A stretch of DNA of 64,000 bases, taken from contig ONRD01000012.1 of the NCBI GenBank assembly GCA_900320185.1, positions 1 through 64,000 of the forward strand, written 5' to 3'. This document shows positions 11,588 through 19,775 of the stretch, piece by piece. The position numbers and the translations under genes were made by a program. Under the pieces are notes generated by a model, which was given only the letters and a program-made list of their open reading frames with translations, made no database searches and was not told the DNA's origin. The DNA is from an uncultured Bacteroidales bacterium (GTDB lineage Bacteria; Bacteroidota; Bacteroidia; Bacteroidales; UBA932). Numbering within the stretch: position 1 is the stretch's first letter; each line of letters begins with the position of its first letter.

Positions 11588-14125
11588 ATGCGCAAGATAA
11601 TCCTTTCGGCGGCAGTGCTGCTGCCTTTGTCGCTTGCCGTTGTTTCATGCGGCAGTTCCCTCAAGGTCCAGGACCTTCGCTGCGAAGGGCTGGACCAGCC
11701 TCTGGCCATTGATTCGGCGGAGCCTCATTTCAGCTGGAAGATCTCTTCGGAGACCACGATGTCCCAATCTTCCTTCCAGATCCAGGTGGCGAGTACGCTG
11801 CCCTTGCTCAAGTCCGGCGCTCCTGACCTTTGGGACAGCGGCCAGGTCCAGTCTCCGGACCAGGTGATGGTTCCCTATGGCGGCAAGGCCCTTCCATCCC
11901 GGACGCTTGCCTGGTGGAGGGTCCGCGTGGCAGGACAGGACGGGAAGTTCTCCCCGTGGAGCAAGCCCCGGAGATTCGGGACCGGTGTCATCGGCGGCGA
12001 TTCCCTCAAGGGTGACTTTATCGGGGCCGTCCCTGGCGAAGGGCGCTCTCCGCTCCTGAGGAAGAAGTTCAGCCTTTCCGGGAAAAAAGGCACTACAATC
12101 CTGTATGTCAACTCGCTAGGCTACCACGAGGCCAGCATCAACGGCCGCAAGGTCTCCGAGGCGGTGCTCGCTCCTGCTGTCTCGCAGCTCGACAAAAGGT
12201 CGCTCATCGTCGCCTACGATGTCACCGACCTTCTCAGGAAAGGGGAGAATGAACTTCTCGTCCGCGCAGGAGCCGGCTGGTACAACAAAAGGACTTACGG
12301 ATCCGAATATGAAGGCCCGCTCGTGAAGGCCGAGATCGACTTGTTCTCGGGTGAGGGCTTCGAGCCCGTGGTTTGGACCGATGCTTCCTGGGAAGGCGCC
12401 TGGAGCGGCCGCAGCGACCTTACTGCCTGGTGGTCCGGCTCCTATGGCGGAGAACGGATCGACGCAGGGGCCGTCCCGGAGTGGGGACCTGTCGATGTCG
12501 TCAATCCCGGGAACATGGCCGCCACGCCCCAGATGTGCGAGCCTTGCACGGTGCAGGAGGTCCTGACCGCCGTGAGCATAGAGCCTGCCGGGGAGAACCG
12601 GTGGCTTGTCGATTTCGGGAAGGTAGTCAACGCCATGACTGCGATCACTCTTCCCGCCCTTCCCGCAGGGCACAAGACAACCGCCGTCTACAGTGAGTCG
12701 GTAAGGGATGTTACTAACAGGAACGATTTCGGGTGGGATGAGTTCATCTCCTCCGGCAACAAGGACGGGGACAGGTTCGAATCGCTGTTCAACCACCACA
12801 TATTCCGTTACATCTACCTTGAAAACCTTCCCGAGGCCCCTGCCAGGGAGGCGGTGCAGGCAAGGAGGATGCGGACCGACTATGTCTCGGAAGCTTCCTT
12901 CAGGTGCTCGGACGAAGAACTTTGCAAGATTCACGACATGGTGGCATGGACGATGGAGAACCTCTCCTTCGACGGCTACATGGTCGACTGCGCCAGTATA
13001 GAGCGCCTGGGCTATGGCGGGGACGGCAACGCCTCGACTCTTTCCCTCCAGACCCGTGCTGATGTCGCACCCCTCTATATGAACTGGCTGCAGGCGTGGA
13101 ACGACGTCATCCGTGAGGACGGCGGACTTCCCCACACGGCTCCCTGCCCCTTGAGGGCCGGCGGCGGTCCCTACTGGTGCTCCTTCATAGTCCAGGCGCC
13201 ATGGCGGACCTACATGAGCTATGATGACGACAGGCTGCTCCACAGGTGCTATCCTACCATGAAACACTGGCTCGACTATGTCGACGCCCATACTGTCGGA
13301 GGCCTCCTGAAGCGTTGGCCGGATACTGGCTACAGAAGCTGGTATCTTGGCGACTGGGCCGCCCCGGACGGAGTCGACGTCACTGCCGAGGCGTCGGTCG
13401 ACCTGGTGAACAACTGCGCCCTTCTCCAGTCATATTCAGACCTTGGGAAGATCGCTTCCCTGCTCGGCTGCACCGAGGATGCGGAGGAGTTCGACAAGCG
13501 TTACCAGGACCTTTCTGCACTGGTCCACAAGACATTCTACCATCCGGAAGATTCCACCTACGCTACCGGGACCCAGGTGGATTTGGTCTATCCTATGCTG
13601 GTCGGGGCCGTTCCGGACTCCCTGGTGCCGGCCGTGCGGGAAAAACTCTTCAGAAGGACTGAAGAGGTCTACGGCGGCCATCTCTCGACCGGGCTTGTAG
13701 GCATCCCCGTGCTGACGGAATGGGCCACCCTCGCCGGAGAGGCGGACTGGTTCTACGGCATGCTCAAGAAGCATGGCTATCCCGGCTACCTGTACATGCT
13801 TGACAACGGAGCCACCGGTACCTGGGAGCATTGGAACGGGGCCAGGAGCCTCCTGCATAACTGCTTCAACGGAATCGGGAGCTGGTTCTACCAGGCTCTG
13901 GGAGGCATAATCCCGGATGAGCCAGGATTCCGTCACGTGACGGTCGCCCCGCAGGTGCCCGCCGGCCTCGAGTGGGTCGAGGTGACCCAGGGGACCCCGT
14001 ACGGGAAGATCAGCGTCAGCCGCCATGCAGGCCATCTCTCGGTTGACATCCCGGTCGGCGTCACGGCTACGATTGCCGGTAATGAATATCCCTCCGGCCA
14101 CCACGAGGTTAAACTTGACTTATAG
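11588..14125 (+). CDS. Glycoside hydrolase family 78 alpha-L-rhamnosidase
   Basis: An 845-residue lipoprotein (lipobox VVSC21) that should release terminal alpha-L-rhamnose. The N-terminal beta-sandwich domains are seen in the EPHFSWKI and GYHEASINGRKV regions; the latter is typical of the rhamnosidase N-terminal domain. The six-hairpin catalytic barrel follows, with DCASIERLGYGGDGNAS, which holds the general acid region (usual form DCPQRDERLGWTGD). A C-terminal beta-sandwich ends the chain. It starts 15 nt after the phosphodiesterase. The motif is slightly divergent, but the family call is strong. Confidence 0.9.
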   Translation: MRKIILSAAVLLPLSLAVVSCGSSLKVQDLRCEGLDQPLAIDSAEPHFSWKISSETTMSQSSFQIQVASTLPLLKSGAPDLWDSGQVQSPDQVMVPYGGKALPSRTLAWWRVRVAGQDGKFSPWSKPRRFGTGVIGGDSLKGDFIGAVPGEGRSPLLRKKFSLSGKKGTTILYVNSLGYHEASINGRKVSEAVLAPAVSQLDKRSLIVAYDVTDLLRKGENELLVRAGAGWYNKRTYGSEYEGPLVKAEIDLFSGEGFEPVVWTDASWEGAWSGRSDLTAWWSGSYGGERIDAGAVPEWGPVDVVNPGNMAATPQMCEPCTVQEVLTAVSIEPAGENRWLVDFGKVVNAMTAITLPALPAGHKTTAVYSESVRDVTNRNDFGWDEFISSGNKDGDRFESLFNHHIFRYIYLENLPEAPAREAVQARRMRTDYVSEASFRCSDEELCKIHDMVAWTMENLSFDGYMVDCASIERLGYGGDGNASTLSLQTRADVAPLYMNWLQAWNDVIREDGGLPHTAPCPLRAGGGPYWCSFIVQAPWRTYMSYDDDRLLHRCYPTMKHWLDYVDAHTVGGLLKRWPDTGYRSWYLGDWAAPDGVDVTAEASVDLVNNCALLQSYSDLGKIASLLGCTEDAEEFDKRYQDLSALVHKTFYHPEDSTYATGTQVDLVYPMLVGAVPDSLVPAVREKLFRRTEEVYGGHLSTGLVGIPVLTEWATLAGEADWFYGMLKKHGYPGYLYMLDNGATGTWEHWNGARSLLHNCFNGIGSWFYQALGGIIPDEPGFRHVTVAPQVPAGLEWVEVTQGTPYGKISVSRHAGHLSVDIPVGVTATIAGNEYPSGHHEVKLDL

Positions 14126-14185
14126 CATGCAGCCCCGGCTCTCCGCCGTCATGCCCGGAGCAGCCGGGGCGCATTATTCAACATT

Positions 14186-15220
14186 ATGGACAGAAGACAG
14201 TTTATCAAGGTTTCCGGTTCGGCAACAGCCGCTCTTGCGGTCTCCGGATGCTACGCAGGCAGGAATATGGGCGGCAGCAATGGCCTGCGCCCTGCCGCGT
14301 CGGACTTCGAAGCCCGTATCTCACGCGGAGTCGAGAAGTTCAAGCCATTGAACATAAAGGAAATAACCATCAGCGTGGGGGCTTCGGAGCCGTTCTCCGT
14401 GATGCACGTTTCCGACACCCATATAGTGAAGGTCGACGACCGTGACGGCGAAAGGAAGATCAGACTCGCCGCGGCCCGTTCCCGCTACATGGACTGGGGC
14501 GAACATTACCTTGACGAGGCCGTCGCCTATGCGAGGGACCACGGGATGTTCATGATGCACACAGGCGACATGTACGATTTCGTGTCCGAGGCCAATCTCG
14601 ATTTCACGGCCCGCACCATGCTCGGGGCCGACTGGTTCGTCTGCGCCGGGAACCACGAGTATTCGCAATATGTCGGTGAAGCCAAGGAGGACCAGGCCTA
14701 CAAGGACGCCAGTGCCCAGGCAGTCCGCAGCGCCCTTCCCAATGACCTCGTCTTTGCGTCCAGGGTGATAGGCGGAGTGAATTTCGTCGCGCTGGACGAT
14801 GTCTACTACAACTTCACCGAGTCCCAGCATGCCATGATGGAGGAAGAGATGAAGAAAGGCCTTCCCGTGGTCATGCTATGCCACGTCCCGCTCTATACTC
14901 CTGAATTCTGCAGGTCGGAGCTGGAAGCCATGGGCGGCAGATGCGCCTACCTCACCGGTGTCCCGGTCGAGATTACTTCGACGTACGAACCCGGTGTGAC
15001 CTATCCCGAAGGGGAGGAATGGCGTTACCGCAAGGTCCAGCAGAAGGCTGACAAGCCGACGCTGGACTTCATCGGCTGGCTCAAGGAACAGAAGCTCCTG
15101 AAGGCCATCCTCTGCGGTCACATGCACCGCTTCTTCGAAGAACGCTTCTCGCCGACCGCAGTCCAGTACACCGTAGGCGCCACCTACATGGGCGACGCCC
15201 AGGTGGTGCATTTCAGATAA
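14186..15220 (+). CDS. Calcineurin-like metallophosphoesterase with twin-arginine-type signal
   Basis: A 344-residue exported phosphoesterase. The N-terminus MDRRQFIKVSGSATAALAVSGC combines an RR motif with a lipobox-like Cys. All metal-binding motifs of the family are present: MHVSDTHI, HTGDMYDF, CAGNHEYS, LCHVPLY and LCGHMHRF. It lies between the GH78 and GH43 genes, so it is the second phosphate-removing enzyme in the cluster. A role on a phosphorylated glycan is inference. No tatABC genes are in the window. Confidence 0.85.
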   Translation: MDRRQFIKVSGSATAALAVSGCYAGRNMGGSNGLRPAASDFEARISRGVEKFKPLNIKEITISVGASEPFSVMHVSDTHIVKVDDRDGERKIRLAAARSRYMDWGEHYLDEAVAYARDHGMFMMHTGDMYDFVSEANLDFTARTMLGADWFVCAGNHEYSQYVGEAKEDQAYKDASAQAVRSALPNDLVFASRVIGGVNFVALDDVYYNFTESQHAMMEEEMKKGLPVVMLCHVPLYTPEFCRSELEAMGGRCAYLTGVPVEITSTYEPGVTYPEGEEWRYRKVQQKADKPTLDFIGWLKEQKLLKAILCGHMHRFFEERFSPTAVQYTVGATYMGDAQVVHFR

Positions 15221-15258
15221 ACGGCTTCCCGTCGTTTTACCCCGACAAACCTACAATC

Positions 15259-16839
15259 ATGAATAAAAGACATCTCCCTTCCTTCATCCTTGCACCGGCG
15301 GCCGCCATGCTTGCCGCCTTGGCCTTCTCATGCCAGGATTCCCCTAACGGCAATGCGTGGGGAGACACCGGCGACGGCAGGTACCTGAACCCGGTCCTTG
15401 CGGCAGATTATTCGGACCCTGACGCCATCAGGGTGGGCGACACCTACTACATGGTAGCTTCGGATTTCCATTTCCTCGGCATGCAGGTCCTCAAGTCCGA
15501 CGATCTTGTTAACTGGGAACTGGTCAGCCAGGTCTACGACCGATTCGACCTTCCCGGCTGGGATTCGATGGAGCATTACGCCGGCGGCTCATGGGCTCCG
15601 AGCATCAGGTACCATGACGGGTTGTTCTACGTGTTCTTCTGCACACCCGACGAAGGCCTGTTCATGAGTACGGCAAAGGATGCCGAAGGCCCTTGGTCAC
15701 CCCTGCATGCAGTGAAGGAGGTCGTCGGGTGGGAGGACCCCTGCCCCTTCTGGGACGACGACGGTACCGCCTACCTGGGACACAGCCTCAGGGGCGCAGG
15801 CCCGATAATCGTCCACAAGATGTCTCCTGACGGCAGGCAGCTCCTTGACGACGGCGTCACCGTCTACGAAGGCCCTACGGCCGAAGGGACCAAGTTCCAC
15901 AAGATAGGGGACTATTACTATCTGAGCATCCCCGAAGGCGGAGTCGGCCCCGGATGGCAGACCGTGCTCCGTTCCAAGGACATCTATGGCCCCTATGAGC
16001 GCAAGGTCGTCCTTGAGACCGGTTCCACTTCGGTCAACGGCCCACATCAAGGGGCGATCGTCGACACCCCATACGGTGAATGGTGGTTCCTGCATTTCCA
16101 GAAGAAGGACCCCCTTGGAAGAGTCGTGCATCTCCAGCCGATGCAATGGGTGGACGGATGGCCGGTCATGGGGGAAGACTACGACGGCAACGGAGTAGGG
16201 GAGCCCGTCCCCGGATGGACGAAGCCGAAGGCGGGAAGGAAGACCAAGCCATCCCTTCCCGCATCTTCGGACGATTTCTCGAAGCCGGTTCTTGGGCTTC
16301 AGTGGCAGTTCAACCACAACCCGGTCGATTCAGCCTGGTCGCTTGTCCGCAAGGCCGGTTCCCTGGCGTTGGACGCCCTTCCCGCCCCTTGTTTCAAGAT
16401 GGCCCGCAACACGGTCTCGCAGAAGATAATGGGCTATCAGGGCGCCTGCACGGCGGTCCTGGACTGTTCCTCCATGGCGGAAGGCCAGTTCGCAGGACTC
16501 TCTTGCATGGGGCAGGACAACCATTGCGCGGGAGTCATTGTGAGGCACGGCGTTAAAGTCCTTGTGGCCGGGCATGAATCCGGAGTCCAGGAAGCAGAAG
16601 GAACCGTTTTGGAAGGGGACCGGGTCTGGCTCCGGCTTGAATATGACACAGAGGCCAACGCCTTCTCGTTCTCCTTCAGCCTGGACGGGAAGACGTTCGC
16701 CGCGGCAGGCGATCCCTTTGAAATGCACTTCGGGTTCTGGAAGGGGGCCAGAGTCGCCTTGTTCAGCTACAACTGCACTTCAGCCCAGCCTTCGGGAACG
16801 GCATTCTTCGACTCGTTTGACTACCGTCTGGACCGCTGA
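15259..16839 (+). CDS. Glycoside hydrolase family 43 lipoprotein (beta-xylosidase/arabinofuranosidase)
   Basis: A 526-residue lipoprotein (lipobox AFSC). Residues about 45-320 form the five-bladed propeller with the three expected carboxylates: Asp in YSDPDAIRVGD (base), Asp in WEDPCPFWDDDG (pKa modulator) and Glu in TAEGTKFHKIG (acid). The last about 200 residues form a beta-sandwich of the kind found in beta-xylosidases. Substrates of this arrangement are usually xylosides or arabinofuranosides. It is the fifth gene of the cluster. Confidence 0.9.
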   Translation: MNKRHLPSFILAPAAAMLAALAFSCQDSPNGNAWGDTGDGRYLNPVLAADYSDPDAIRVGDTYYMVASDFHFLGMQVLKSDDLVNWELVSQVYDRFDLPGWDSMEHYAGGSWAPSIRYHDGLFYVFFCTPDEGLFMSTAKDAEGPWSPLHAVKEVVGWEDPCPFWDDDGTAYLGHSLRGAGPIIVHKMSPDGRQLLDDGVTVYEGPTAEGTKFHKIGDYYYLSIPEGGVGPGWQTVLRSKDIYGPYERKVVLETGSTSVNGPHQGAIVDTPYGEWWFLHFQKKDPLGRVVHLQPMQWVDGWPVMGEDYDGNGVGEPVPGWTKPKAGRKTKPSLPASSDDFSKPVLGLQWQFNHNPVDSAWSLVRKAGSLALDALPAPCFKMARNTVSQKIMGYQGACTAVLDCSSMAEGQFAGLSCMGQDNHCAGVIVRHGVKVLVAGHESGVQEAEGTVLEGDRVWLRLEYDTEANAFSFSFSLDGKTFAAAGDPFEMHFGFWKGARVALFSYNCTSAQPSGTAFFDSFDYRLDR

Positions 16840-16927
16840 TTCCCACGCCCTTCCGCTGCCGGATCGCTTTCCGGAACCATGGCGGATCCCACGTTTTTGT
16901 AAATATATTGCAAGACAATCGAAACCT

Positions 16928-19210
16928 ATGATGAATATGAAAAGAATGAGTGTCATCGCGGCTGTCGCTCTTTCAGCCGCCCTTACAGCGGTCTCATGCG
17001 GGCCACGGCAGGAGTCCAAGCCCTTCGTCGTCAGGGACGAGGTCGTGGAGCAGGGAAAGACCATCACCCTCCCCGGCCTTCCCGCAGGGGAACAGAACCA
17101 GTGGCTGGCCTTCAGGAAGGATTTCAGCATCGACAAGGTCCCTTCGCAGGCTCCTGCGAGGATAGCGGTGGACAGCAAGTACTGGCTTTGGATCAACGGA
17201 AAGATGGTAGTGTTCGAAGGCCAGCTCAAGCGTGGACCCGCGCGCGGAGAGAGCTATTTCGATGAAGTGGACATCGCTCCTTTCCTCAGGAAGGGAGAAA
17301 ACAAGATAGCCCTGCTGCTATGGTATTTCGGCAAGGATGGTTTTTCGCACAGCGGCAGCGGAATGGCCCAGCTCTGGTTCGACTGCCCGGCTGCAGGTGT
17401 CACCAGCGACGCGGGATGGCTCTGCAGGAGGGTCCCTGCCTATGGCAAGGCCGACTGCCCGGAGCCTAATTACAGGCTTTCCGAGACAAGCATCTCCTTC
17501 GATGCCAGGAAGGATATAGGAAACTGGCAGACCGGTTCGACCGAAGGGTTCCAGCAGGCGGTAGAGGTTGAAAGCACCCTCGGGCTGCTGAGGCTCCGTC
17601 CAATTCCCCAGTGGAAGGATTTCGGCATCAAGGAAGCATCTTTCGAGACCCGCCCGGGCGAGAAGTGCGACACTGTGGTCGCACGTCTTCCCTACAACAT
17701 GCAGATGACACCCGTGATCGCCGTGAAGGATGAAGAAGGCGGCCACAGGATCCTCATAGAGACCGACCATTCGAAGGTGGGGGCTGAATGCCTTCGTGCC
17801 GAGTACATCACCAAGGCGGGGACCCAGGAGTATGAGTCCTATGGCTGGCTCAACGGAATGAAGATAATCCTTACCGTGGAGCACGGCGCTACGGTCACCT
17901 CGGTGAAGTACCACGAGACCGGCTACGACGCCTCTCCCGACGGGAAGTTCATGTGCGACGATCCGTTCTACAACAAGTTCTGGGACAAAGGCCTGAGGAC
18001 TATCTACGTCAACGCCAGGGACAACTTCTTCGACTGCCCTGAGAGGGAGAGGGGACAGTGGTGGGGTGACATCGTCACTATTCTGAACGAGAGTTTCTAC
18101 ACATATTCAACCTCCCTTCATCCCCTCATCCGCAAGGGAATATGGCAACTGTGCGACTGGCAGAAGCCCAGCGGCGTCCTGTATTCCCCGATCCCCGGCA
18201 ACTATGGGGCGGAGCTTCCATGCCAGATGCTCGCAGCCGTAGGGGTCTATGGTTTCTGGGCATATTACATCAACACCGGCGACAAGGTTACCATCGAGCA
18301 TGCCTTCCCGGCGGTTAAAAGGTATCTGTCACTTTACAAGGTGGGAGAGGACGGCATCACCGACTTCCACAGCGGGGAATGGAACTGGGGCGACTGGGGC
18401 GACAACCGCGACATGCGCCTGCTGCAGGCCACCTGGTACTGCATTGCAATGGATGGAGCGGCAAGGATGGCTTCCCTCCTTGGTGAGAACGAAGTCGCAG
18501 ACTCCTGCATGAGTGTCCGCGAAGGTGTCGTAGAAGCTGTCAACAGGGTGGCATGGAACGGCAGTTGCTACCGGCATCCGGACTACACCGGAGAGACTGA
18601 CGACCGGGTCCAGGCCCTTGCAGTTGTCGGAGGAATCGCCGGCCCCGACAAGTACGATGCCCTGTTCGAGGTCTTCAAGAAAGAAGAGCATGCCAGCCCC
18701 TACATGGAGAAATACGTGATGGAAGCCCTCTTCTGCATCGGCCATGGGGACTATGCCCTCGAGCGTGAGCGCAAGCGCTATGACTTCATCGTGAACCATC
18801 CTGATTTCGACACCCTTTTCGAAGGATGGAACGTCGGAGTGAACGGTGACTGGGACTGCGGGTCCGTCAACCATGCCTGGAGCGGCGGTCCTTTGACCGT
18901 CCTTCCGTCCAAGATGATGGGCCTCAATCCCCTGGAAGCCGGTTGGAAGCGTTTCGAGGTGCGTCCCGACAAGTACATCTTCAATGACTGCAGCATCTCA
19001 TTCCCGACAGTTTCCGGAACCGTTGCGATGGAGTTCTCCCGCAAGGGCGGGGATGCGGTACTCAAGGTGACCGTTCCCGACGGCACCACCGCCGAGGCGA
19101 CGCTTCCATGGACTTTCTCCAAGGCGACCCTTGACGGAAAAGATCTTTCCGGCCAGGAGGCCGTGCTCGAGGCCGGAAAGCACGTTTTCAAGTTGTCCGG
19201 GATTGAATGA
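16928..19210 (+). CDS. Alpha-L-rhamnosidase-like six-hairpin glycosidase
   Basis: A 760-residue lipoprotein (signal MNMKRMSVIAAVALSAALTA, lipobox AVSC). A frame open further upstream lies inside GH43 and is not used. The N-terminal domain resembles the rhamnosidase jelly roll (KYWLWINGKMVVFEGQLKRG). The catalytic barrel has NFFDCPERERGQWWGD, the position of the rhamnosidase general acid, and a later EWNWGDWGDNRD segment. It is related to GH78 but differs clearly from the copy at 11588, so a different linkage or substrate is likely. It is the last gene of the cluster and is followed by family-1 repeats. Confidence 0.82.
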   Translation: MMNMKRMSVIAAVALSAALTAVSCGPRQESKPFVVRDEVVEQGKTITLPGLPAGEQNQWLAFRKDFSIDKVPSQAPARIAVDSKYWLWINGKMVVFEGQLKRGPARGESYFDEVDIAPFLRKGENKIALLLWYFGKDGFSHSGSGMAQLWFDCPAAGVTSDAGWLCRRVPAYGKADCPEPNYRLSETSISFDARKDIGNWQTGSTEGFQQAVEVESTLGLLRLRPIPQWKDFGIKEASFETRPGEKCDTVVARLPYNMQMTPVIAVKDEEGGHRILIETDHSKVGAECLRAEYITKAGTQEYESYGWLNGMKIILTVEHGATVTSVKYHETGYDASPDGKFMCDDPFYNKFWDKGLRTIYVNARDNFFDCPERERGQWWGDIVTILNESFYTYSTSLHPLIRKGIWQLCDWQKPSGVLYSPIPGNYGAELPCQMLAAVGVYGFWAYYINTGDKVTIEHAFPAVKRYLSLYKVGEDGITDFHSGEWNWGDWGDNRDMRLLQATWYCIAMDGAARMASLLGENEVADSCMSVREGVVEAVNRVAWNGSCYRHPDYTGETDDRVQALAVVGGIAGPDKYDALFEVFKKEEHASPYMEKYVMEALFCIGHGDYALERERKRYDFIVNHPDFDTLFEGWNVGVNGDWDCGSVNHAWSGGPLTVLPSKMMGLNPLEAGWKRFEVRPDKYIFNDCSISFPTVSGTVAMEFSRKGGDAVLKVTVPDGTTAEATLPWTFSKATLDGKDLSGQEAVLEAGKHVFKLSGIE

Positions 19211-19249
19211 TCCTTCATCGCGGCATTGCTGGGAGGAAGGAGCGGATGT

Positions 19250-19680
19250 GCCTGGCGTAGGCGGTGTTGTCCTGCGGACCCTGGCCACCCGCGGCCGTAA
19301 GCGGGCGGGGCCTGCATGCGAAGCACAGCGGTTTGGATTGAGTGGACGTGTTGGTCGTAAGGGGTGTTGTCCTGCGGACCCTGGCCACCCGCGGCCGTAA
19401 GCGGGCGGGGCCTGCAAGCGAAACGCAGTGGTTTGGATTGAGTGGACGTGTTGGTCGTAAGGGGTGTTGTCCTGCGGACCCTGGCCACCCGCGGCCGTAA
19501 GCGGGCGGGGCCTGCATGCGAAGCGCAGCGGTTTGGATTGATCGGACGTGCTGGCCGTAAGGGGTGTTGTCCTGCGGACCCTGGCCACCCGCGGCCGTAA
19601 GCGGGCGGGGCCCACGCCGAAAGGCGTGGGAGGGATGGAGCGAAGCGGAAGGTCCGAAGGACAATACCCCTTACGACTTC
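19250..19680. repeat. Family-1 repeat, locus C: exact 100-bp tandem array
   Basis: The motif TGTTGTCCTGCGGACCCTGG begins at 19265, 19365, 19465 and 19565, so the period is exactly 100 bp in four copies. The last copy ends in a full element terminus: GTAAGGGGTGTTGTCC (19557-19572) is matched, inverted, by GGACAATACCCCTTAC (19659-19674), 15 of 16. The array fills the convergent gap between the rhamnosidase-like gene and the S9 peptidase. Open frames through it exist only because 100-bp repeats cycle all three frames. Confidence 0.92.
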
Positions 19681-19727
19681 ACCATCAACGGTCAACCATC
19701 AACGGTCAACGATACCTCACTACCGAT

Positions 19728-19766
19728 AAAAAAAAGAGGATGTATTCGTCCAGGAATACATCCTCT
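19728..19766 (-). terminator. Terminator of the S9 peptidase transcript
   Basis: A 13-bp perfect stem, AGAGGATGTATTC (19735-19747) and GAATACATCCTCT (19754-19766), is followed on the minus strand by a run of eight Ts. Confidence 0.88.
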
Positions 19767-19775
19767 GTCTTTCGG

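Noticed and set aside
19250-19680. CRISPR array
   Set aside because: Units are contiguous 100-bp near-copies without unique spacers of constant length, and no cas gene is present.
18778-19695. Long minus-strand frames through the 100-bp array (peptides rich in GPARLRPRVARVRRTTP)
   Set aside because: They come from cycling of the repeat through all three frames, overlap the rhamnosidase-like gene and have no start, signal or family resemblance.
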